64,000 nt of DNA from Bretschneidera sinensis (lineage: Eukaryota; Streptophyta; Magnoliopsida; Brassicales; Akaniaceae), in contig CM043698.1 of assembly GCA_023935145.1 (NCBI GenBank), forward strand, positions 140,689,001 through 140,753,000. The letters run 5' to 3'. Positions 56,742-64,000 of the stretch are shown one piece after another (position 1 is the stretch's first letter; every line of letters starts with the position of its first letter). The translations under genes and the position numbers were made by a program. The notes below the pieces were generated by a model that saw only the letters and a list, made by a program, of their open reading frames with translations, did no database searches and had not been told where the DNA came from.

Positions 56742-58574
56742 ATGCACGAGTTTCAATCCAGACATCCAACGTTCTATCCCCTCGATACCGAACTCGAGCG
56801 AACTATCCGACAAAGGCTTAGAGACAACTTTAAAGAGTTAGAAGAAGAAATTGAAGAAGAAGCAGCAATGGCAGAACAGATCAAAAATCAACAACCACCT
56901 GAGCGAAGACCTATGAAGCAATCCTTCATCCCACGGAACCTCGACCAACCATCTTGAATTGCTTATCAACCAGAGGCGGAAGGCAACTACTACATATCTC
57001 TGTAGATACTCAGTGCATTGACTCACTTTAGGGGTACACCTAATAAGGATCCACACTTACACCTTCGAGAGTTCTTCGATCTCTGCAAGTTCCAGCACAG
57101 TAGGGGCTTAGACCAAGAAGGAATCAGGTTAATTCTTTTCCATTTTTCCTTAAAAGATAATGCTAAACTATGGTACAATTCATTGCCTGCAGTTTCTATC
57201 CACTCTTGGGAGGAGTTGGCCAGCAAATTCCTAAGGAAGTTTTTCCCAGCCCAAAAGACGAGGCAAATGAGGAAGAAGATTCAATATTTCAAACAAAAGG
57301 ATGGAGATCTATTCTTTAAGGCATAGGGACATTTCAACGAGCTGCTACTCAAATGCCCACATCATAATCTACCTCGGGATGAATTGGTACAAGCTTTCTA
57401 TGAAGGATTAAGTGATACTAATAAAAGTATTGTGGATTCAGGTTGTGGAGGAGTACTGATTGAGAAAAGTACCGAAGAAGCCATGGAGCTATTCGATATC
57501 TTAAGTGAACACACCTAGCAATTCTCCTCTCAAGGTAGACATGGGACCAAGAGCACAGGTATGTATGAGGTGAACCTAAATGGAGGATCCTCTACCCAAA
57601 TAGCTACTATGGAGAGGAAACTAGATATACTAGTTAAAGTCATGGCTTCTCAGAATGCATTACTTAACCCACTAGCTACACCACTCTAGGTATATGCTAT
57701 ATGTTCTCAATTTGATCATAATACTGAGACATATCCCTTGTATTCATTTGCAAACCCTGAGCAAGTAAACTATGTGGGACCAAACAACTGTCCGGCAAAG
57801 AACAATCCGTATGCAAAAACTTATAACCCTGGATGGTGGAATCACCCAAACTTTTCTTGGAGCAACAATCAGAACAATCAAAGGTAGCAAAGAAACTCCC
57901 AACCAGCAGCTCATTCAGTTCCTGAACCAAAGAAAAATGACCTAGAGAGTCTTGTGAGGCAACTGGCAACTCAGCAACAACAGTTGGTATCTTAACACCA
58001 ACAGCTAATGAATTCACAAGAACAGTTCATGGCAGAAACAAGACAATTTCAAACCGAGATGAGACAAACCACTGCAAAACATAAACAAGCCATTCAAGGA
58101 CTAAAGGTACAAATGGGGCAATTAGCCAAGGAACTAAGTTGCAGAAAGCAAGGAGAGCTTTCAGCCCAACCACTACCTAATCCAAGAGGACATCAGCAAC
58201 TGAATGTTGTGACAACCCTAAGAAGTGGTAAGATCATCGGCATTGATAAGCCTACATAAGCATCTCCAGACAAAGCATCCACATCTAAGGTAAGTGAGAT
58301 GGAGAAGGTGAATGCACCACCCTTCCCTCAAAGGTTAGCAAAGCCAAAGAAAGAGACTAAATTGATTGACATTTTCGAAATTTTGAGAAAAATAGAGATT
58401 AACATTCCTTTATTAGATGAAATTAAACAAATTCCTGGATATACTAAATTTTTGAAAGAATGTTGCACTAATAAAAGAAGTTTCAGGAGCAGGAGACGGT
58501 AGCCTTAACTGAAGAGGTAAATGTTGTGCTATTAAAAAAACTACCACCAAAACTAAAAGATCTGGGTAGTTTTA
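56742..58574 (+). pseudogene. Athila-type Gag, element B
   Basis: It starts MHEFQSRHPTFYPLDTELER. The capsid domain (Retrotrans_gag) is at 57018-57330 with LHLREFFDLCKFQHSR, LWYNSLPAVSIHSWEELASK and FLRKFFPAQKTRQMRKKIQY. An Asn-rich NPGWWNHPNFSW motif lies near 57825. The coiled, Gln-rich C-terminal part (58008-58260) and PKKETKLIDIFEILRKIEIN follow. Stops occur near 56955, 57003, 57324, 57518, 57688, 57886, 57993 and 58256, with a one-base frameshift near 58480. Gag would form the particle, but this copy is dead. It ends at the insertion point 58574, just before the protease core. Confidence 0.9.
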
Positions 58575-59829
58575 TGTTGCACGTTTATTTACCTAAATAA
58601 ATAAGTAAACAATTGCACTCGTTTTACTTGCAAGTGCACAAGGTCAACAGTGTAGTATAGTGTGCGAAAGCAAAATCATCTCCACAGAGAATGGTAAAGT
58701 TCGGTTTTAGAATTAGTTTCTTCAAAGTAAAAAGAAATAAATATTTGTTGAGTGTGATTTGATAATAATAAAGACATAGGGCTTTGATATCCACCACTAG
58801 TCATACTTTCCCAATTGTATAATGTATCAATGCACTAGCATTATCATTTATACCTAATGGTCGCCAACCTAAGGGCATGGTATCTACTCCTTAAGCTATT
58901 GATTTCCTAAGTAACGAGTTAGGCATGGTGTCTACTCTAACTCTTTTCTTCCTTAAGGGATTCAGCATGGCATCTGCATGATTTATTCCTTAAGAAAGCA
59001 TAAGATTTATGGAAATCGACAACCACATGAGACCTAAGGCATGGTATCTACTCTTAGTTTCCCATGTTGATTAATCTAAGAATCCGGTGTGGATATCTTT
59101 TGTCACTAATGTTAGACCCAGGACTCGGTCATCCAAATTGATCTAACTAACCAATCCATACCACATGCATACGTTAGCCATACACATACATATGAGGAAT
59201 TTAAATAAGCACAAACATTAATCAAGTTAAGCAACATAATAAAGGCTATTGGCAAAGATTTTATCAATGAATAAATATATGAGAAAGCATAACTAGGGCT
59301 TCAGTCGAGCCATATAAGAAAGTTAGTTACACATGCTATCTAGGATAAACATCATATGTAAACTAAGTATAAAATATAAAACCCAAAGAATACTAGGGAG
59401 ATGGGTTGTTAATCCTCTCCAAAGCCTAAAACTTCGACCTAAGCAAAAGATAAAAGAAGTGTTCTCTCCGAAGTGATGATTTGTGTGTGCTTTATAGGGC
59501 TTGAGTAGTCCTAGAAGGCTCTGGAAACCCTAACTTCAAAAAACACAAAAACTCTATTATTTCCAAAATAGGGTTCTGTCGTTTTACTGTTCACACCCAT
59601 ACATGTGCACTCGATCGCATACAGTAGTGCGATCGATCGCACTTTGACCAGAAGCTGCTCCAGGATTTCCAGGCTTCTTCCCTTAAGTGCCAAAACTGCT
59701 TCTTTTTCTCCAAGACCTATAAAAACATGTGAAACACACAAATGAAGTAAAATGAACTAAATTAACATAACTAAGGACCTAACAAATGTAAATAAGGGGG
59801 CTTAAATATGAATATTTAAGCACCTATCA
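58575..59829 (-). repeat. 3' LTR of Athila-type element C
   Basis: Minus strand TGATAGGTGCTTAAATAT to AAATAAACGTGCAACA, 1255 bp. It is an inverted, diverged copy of LTR B. Confidence 0.92.
59605..59642. repeat. Palindromic motif pair in LTR C, one perfect
   Basis: GTGCACTCGATCGCAT (59605-59620) and GTGCGATCGATCGCAC (59627-59642). The second equals its own complement. It sits 187 bp from the LTR start, against 182 bp for the palindrome in LTR B. Confidence 0.95.
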
Positions 59830-59845
59830 CACCCCCAGACTTACA
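59830..59845 (-). other. Polypurine tract of element C
   Basis: The minus strand TGTAAGTCTGGGGGTG lies directly before the LTR. It primes plus-strand DNA synthesis. Confidence 0.75.
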
Positions 59846-61199
59846 TATTGCTAGTCCCTTAGCAAAACAAAACTAAAAACTAAAATGAAAAAAATAACAC
59901 CATATAGATAAATCCAATAATCATAATGTCCACAAAAATTTTAGGCTGTCACACAAAATAATGATGCGCATTCATGAGCAAGCTTAACACATATAAACAT
60001 ATCTTTGCAATGAATAAGAGTTTTGAACGCAAATCACTTTCATGAGGCAGTTTAAGACATCACAAGTTCGACTTTGGTGTGTGGTGAACTAGCACATAAA
60101 AGATTAGGTTTCCAAATAATTCTAACATGTGTGTTTCGATGTCTCAAGATTCACCAAATTTCCTATTGAAACCAACAAAGATGGTATAAATTTTCTTCTT
60201 TTCTTTTGTTTATGATATTTTTGCCAAGTTAGTTCCCTCAAGCTTTCTATTTGACTCATGTAACAAGTGTTTAGCCAATGACCCCCAAACCAGATGGTTT
60301 TAGGGCATTAGGTGTAGAGACACCCCTAAAGACTTACTAACTCGAGTAAAAAAGGCTACGAAACTAACTGGTCTCAATGCTACCAATAAGAATTTCCACT
60401 TTTTGTCGTGACACTCACTGCTTACTGAGGCAAGAGGGCCAGTTACTCAGCGAAAAGTTTGTTTTATTGATCATTAGGAGCATTTTTTTCTTTTTGAGTA
60501 CTAACAATTTGTTTCTATTTTCTTATGCCAAGATGTGAGTCTAATAGGCCATTTGGTTCACAGTCGAGCAAAAGAAACATACAAATCAAAATTACATGTC
60601 ATGCCCCACACAATTATGTGCTAATGTACTTGTGATCGTTTAAGTCAAACTTGTGAATCCTTAAATGCCTAAAAGGAGGTAATCTATAATCAAAACTTAA
60701 TTATTAGCCTACACGTTCAAGGTGTTAAGCTCACTTATGAAGTCAAATCATATTCTTTGTTTAGATCACCAAAAAATTTTAGAACAGTATGAACATGCAT
60801 TTATCTATGAAAACAATAACATAAAAAAAAAATATGGGACATAGTGAGTGTGTCCCAATACTCCCAAACTTAAATTACACATTGTCCCTAATGTGTAAAT
60901 AGCATGGAAGGAGCTGACATGGGAGATGGAGAACTGATGGCCAGCATAGCTCGTAGTATGCCCCCAAACTTCAATTGGATGCACTCACGCTGTCCTTAAA
61001 AAAGAAAGAAAAACAAACATAAAAGGGAAAACAAGTAATAATAAACAAAAATGAAAAAGTAAACATTAAAAATAAGGAAAAAATGCGAAAAAGGATATGC
61101 TTTGGGTTGCCTCCCATGAGCGCTAAGTTTAACGTCTTCAGCCAGACGTGGTATCCTCTCACTGTTGATCATCAGGTGGTGCAATCGAAGAGGTACCGG
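59846..61199 (-). other. Long 3' non-coding region of element C
   Basis: About 1.35 kb between the Transposase_32-like ORF and the polypurine tract. I see no coding domain. A long non-coding 3' region is usual in Athila-type elements. Confidence 0.6.
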
Positions 61200-62285
61200 G
61201 TGCCGAAGGTAAGCGATCAAGAACAGCCTGCAGTATAGCCTCTTGTCGTGCAAACTGTGCCTCCAAACTATCTATACATTGATGTACGAGTGTGGAAGTG
61301 GCAGAGACCTTACCTCGAAAAGAGGACAACTCAGCTAGAAAGTGCTAGGACTCGGTGGGTCCCAGTCCGGATGGTCCTCTTCTCGTACTGGGCTAACGAT
61401 AGGGGTCTCGGTCTCTATATGATCCTCTTCAACTCTCTCAGCTGCTGGAGCAGATGCTGAGAGTCCTTGAGGCATGTGCGAGAGGCTATGTGTCCACTAA
61501 GCCTTCTCGAAGTAGGGATGCTCTCACACTGGTCCGTCGCTGGTGGTTCCCTTAATCCCTTTCTTCTTGAGTATGTAGGAGAGTCGGAACGGGAAAGGGA
61601 GACCCAATGCATTGGCCATGGTGGTCTGTCGACTATGGACGTGATACCAGAATTTATGCAACTGGCTCCATATAACAGCTGAAATAGAGTACCAGTGACC
61701 TCTGTGGAAGACATATAAGGTCTGTAGAAATTGGTCTCTCCGCTGTGTCTTGTGCCTCAATGGACACACATTGTGCTGAAGGATAGTGTCGACAAGCCAA
61801 AATCATGGAGGCAACTTTGATCGGCTGGCTGCATTGTTGTGTCTGTCGGTGTACTGACCAATGCACATATCCGTAATAATCTCAGACAGGGCAAAGGACT
61901 CTGGTTGCTCCTCGATATTGGTGTCCTCTTGAGGGGACTCGTCAGTGCAATGAAGAGCAGCGGCTATATCGGCACTAGTCACCTTTACGGGTGTGCCCTG
62001 GACTGAAGAAGTCAGTACTCCCGATTTGCTGCAGTCAAAGGATAGGCTCGCATAGAACTGGACTACGAGCTGGGTGTAAGCAGTCAAGCAAACCAGCTTG
62101 AAAAGCCTCTTCAACCCTCGATGTCTAAATACTTGGACGGCCCATTGAGTGGCGTCCATGTGCTTGAATACGTCATCGATGGTGAAGATGGTCTCAAATA
62201 AGAGCTCTCGTTGCTCGATGCTGGGCCGGGATGACGAGGCACGGTTGCTTGATGTATCGGAGGTGGAAACAGATGGTTTGGACAT
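61200..62285 (-). pseudogene. Transposase_32-like ORF downstream of pol, element C
   Basis: 62285-61803 is open for 160 codons: SKPSVSTSDTSSNRASSSRP, MDATQWAVQVFRHRGLKRLF, VVQFYASLSFDCSKSGVLTS, VKVTSADIAAALHCTDESPQ. After a stop it continues in frames 61769-61524 (CPLRHKTQRRDQFLQTLYVF and LPFPFRLSYILKKKGIKGTT) and on to about 61200. This matches the domain Pfam names putative plant transposon protein, found after pol in Athila-type elements. Some authors treat the ORF as env-like. I see no signal peptide or membrane helix in the open part. Function is unknown. Broken by stops near 61800 and 61524. Confidence 0.75.
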
Positions 62286-62309
62286 GCTGCTATTAGGTTC
62301 TGCCTAATT

Positions 62310-62389
62310 TGCGATCGATCTCAAATAAGTGCGCTCAATCGAACACTGGACTATGCGCTCGATCGAAACAGTCGTGTGCTCGATCGCAC
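62310..62389. repeat. Palindromic CTCGATCG motif cluster, element C, cluster 1
   Basis: TGCGATCGATCTCAAA (62310), GTGCGCTCAATCGAAC (62329), ATGCGCTCGATCGAAA (62353) and GTGTGCTCGATCGCAC (62374), about 19-24 bp apart. Confidence 0.9.
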
Positions 62390-62821
62390 ACGGTCAGGCG
62401 TTTCCTCGAACAGGTGGTGTGCAACAAAAGACCAAGCTCTGGTCTTAAGGATTTGAATTCATTCCTAACCTCCTGCAAGCAAAAAATCAACCAATCTTAC
62501 ACAAGTTTACTCGTATATAGAAAGAATTTGGAAATGAAACATTAAAATTCATGTATATGTGCAAAAGGAGTACCTTGTGGATTGAAGGAATATGTAACAG
62601 GGAGGGAGACGGGGTGGTGACAGGATGGTGTGATGGGGAGTGGTGATGGTGGAGTGGAGAGTGTGAGGGTGGTGGCAGAGTGCGAGTGAGTGAGCTGAGT
62701 GAAATGATAGGTGGATTGTAATGGGAGAGTGCGAGTGAGACTATTAAGTGTGAGCGTGCGAGTGAACAGTGAAGAGAGTGAGTGAAAATTTTCAGATTTA
62801 TAACTAAACTTTCTGCCACGA

Positions 62822-62939
62822 GTGAGCTCGATCGCACTTGGGGTGCATTCGATCACACTTGCGCACTCGAGCACATTGACTGGCACTGTCGATCGCAACC
62901 TTTGCGCTCGATCGTATTGAATGGTGCGTTCGATCACAA
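62822..62939. repeat. Palindromic CTCGATCG motif cluster, element C, cluster 2
   Basis: Six units: GTGAGCTCGATCGCAC (62822), GTGCATTCGATCACAC (62843), GCGCACTCGAGCACAT (about 62861), ACTGTCGATCGCAAC (62885), TTGCGCTCGATCGTAT (about 62903) and GTGCGTTCGATCACAA (62924), spaced about 18-24 bp. Confidence 0.9.
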
Positions 62940-63108
62940 GCAGTGTGCGTGGGCAAAAATAAAAACTTACCTTTGCTGAAAATGAAAATTTTGGAGCAAT
63001 ACAACCTTACCATGTGTTAGTGGCCTCGGTACCACTAACCTCCGTAGAGATGCTTGAGCTGTATGAGTAATCGAAATGAACTTGCTCAAGCACTCTCGTG
63101 CTACAGTG

Positions 63109-64000
63109 TTAGTTGGTTAGAAGGAAGCACTTAGAGTCCATCTCTTGTGGCTCCAGTGCTTGTGTTTCAGCTGTATACTGTACTGATTCAAGTGCCAAGT
63201 CTTCATCTCTTGGAGAAAAGTTAATGTCGAGGTAAGGCTTGGCTCTATGTCCATTTATTGTAAAGGGCTGATTACCGTTGGGGCCACAGACTTCTAATGC
63301 ACCATGAGGGAAAATCTTGGTGACCATGTACGGACCGTACCATCTGGACTTGAGCTTGCCTGGGAACAGTCTTAATCGTGAGTCATATAGCAACACCTTT
63401 TGTCCTACATGGAACTCCTTCCATACTAGTTGTTTGTCATGATAGGCTTTTGTCCGTTCTTTGTACAACTTGGCATTCTCATATGCGTCATATCTCAATT
63501 CTTCAAGTTCATTTAGATGCAGCTTCCTTTTCTCACCCACTTGCTTCATGTCGAAGTTGAACTGCTTTATTGCCCAATATGCTCGATGTTCTAATTCTAC
63601 CGGGAGTTGGCACACTTTTCCAAAGACTAGGCGGTAGGGAGACATGCCAATTGGAGTCTTATAAGCTGTCCGGTATGCCCATAGAGCATCATTTAGGCGT
63701 AGAGACCAATCCTTCCGATTAGGCTTCACTGTCCTTTCTAAGATTCCCTTGATCTCTCGGTTACTTATCTCTACTTGGCCACTGGTTTGAGGATGATATG
63801 GAGTGCCAACTTTATGAGTGATCCCATATTTCCGGAGTAGTTCAGCAAACGAGCGATGATGAAAGTGACTGCCCCCATCACTGATGATTGCTCTTAGAGT
63901 CCCAAACCGCAAAGATGTTAGCCTATAGAAACTTTACAACTACTTTGTGATCATTAGTTTTTAAGGGGACAACCTCGACCCATTTGGAGACATAATCCAC
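63109..64000 (-). pseudogene. Athila-type integrase, C-terminal part
   Basis: 63912-63109 is open for 267 codons. The DDE core has [20 protein letters not shown] (second Asp) and [20 protein letters not shown] (Glu). Then come [40 protein letters not shown] and the C-terminal domain with [20 protein letters not shown] and [16 protein letters not shown]. Integrase inserts the DNA copy. Upstream (64000-63913) reads VDYVSKWVEVVPLKTNDHKV, then a TAG, and one base is missing before RFGTLRAI, so the open frame is not connected to the rest of pol. The stop after CFLLTN marks the polyprotein end. Element A has lost this whole segment. Confidence 0.92.

Larger units (their letters stand above)
55166..58574 (+). 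mobile_element. Athila-type Gypsy element B, plus strand, cut after Gag
   Basis: 5' LTR, tRNA-Asp primer site, Gag and the start of the protease-linked region. At 58575 it is interrupted by the LTR of element C in the opposite orientation. The remainder, if present, lies beyond the window. Gag has several stops. Confidence 0.88.
58575..64000 (-). mobile_element. Athila-type Gypsy element C, minus strand (right part off window)
   Basis: Reading leftwards: integrase end (64000-63109), a spacer with palindromic motifs, the Transposase_32-like ORF (62285-61200), a long 3' non-coding region, the polypurine tract (59845-59830) and the 3' LTR (59829-58575). Inserted into Gag of element B. The five bases before the insertion are TTTTA; the partner duplication is outside the window. 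Confidence 0.9.

Noticed and set aside
62487..63013. Same type of Ser/His/Pro-rich ORFs in element C
   Set aside because: They coincide with the non-coding spacer and motif cluster; three frames are open only because of low complexity.

Overview
The window is nuclear DNA from a flowering plant, most likely a eudicot. The evidence is AT-rich sequence, plant Ty3/Gypsy clades (Tekay-like, Athila-like and a chromodomain chromovirus), Ty1/Copia elements with initiator-tRNA primer sites, hAT and MITE-type DNA transposons, and a G-type lectin S-receptor-like kinase with the seven-exon structure usual for that family. I found no tRNA, rRNA, operon or CRISPR array. Nearly everything supportable is a transposable element or a decayed gene. 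It looks like gene-poor, repeat-rich chromatin.

Layout: 1-6189 is a Tekay-type Gypsy element cut by the window edge, ending in a 1.97 kb LTR. 6.26-6.56 kb is a minus-strand hAT BED-finger remnant. 7.04-8.77 kb is a decayed Copia element with its LTR. 9.43-16.01 kb is a Tork-like Copia element with two LTRs, preceded by the tail of a tandem copy. 16.34-19.78 kb (minus) is a receptor-like kinase pseudogene with two nonsense codons and two frameshifts. 19.8-23.9 kb is mostly intergenic with two LTR-like pieces. 24.0-33.93 kb is a minus-strand Copia region split by an LTR pair, and that pair itself hosts two hAT elements, each with a perfect 8-bp target duplication. 34.5-38.17 kb is a 5'-truncated chromovirus.

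38.2-44.6 kb is intergenic, with microsatellites, tandem repeats, a hAT-type element and MITEs. 44.64-45.23 kb is a second copy of the 5' end of the kinase gene, cut by a second Tekay element (45.2-48.47 kb). An Athila-type element in minus orientation begins exactly at 48472 and lacks its polymerase region. A Tekay LTR fragment (51.34-52.38 kb), a minus-strand hAT transposase pseudogene (52.4-53.8 kb), another kinase fragment and a Copia LTR fragment follow. 55.17-58.57 kb is a plus-strand Athila-type element (LTR, tRNA-Asp primer site, gag). It is cut at 58575 by a minus-strand Athila-type element that runs off the window end.

No element is intact, so no set of genes works together here now. 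The most unusual signal is a 16-bp palindromic motif (consensus GTGCGMTCGAKCGCAC) repeated about twenty times in the non-coding parts of all three Athila-type elements. Other points of interest are a hAT element keeping two in-phase 3' transposase exons, a polymerase-less Athila derivative, and an inverted LTR pair that could form a long hairpin transcript.
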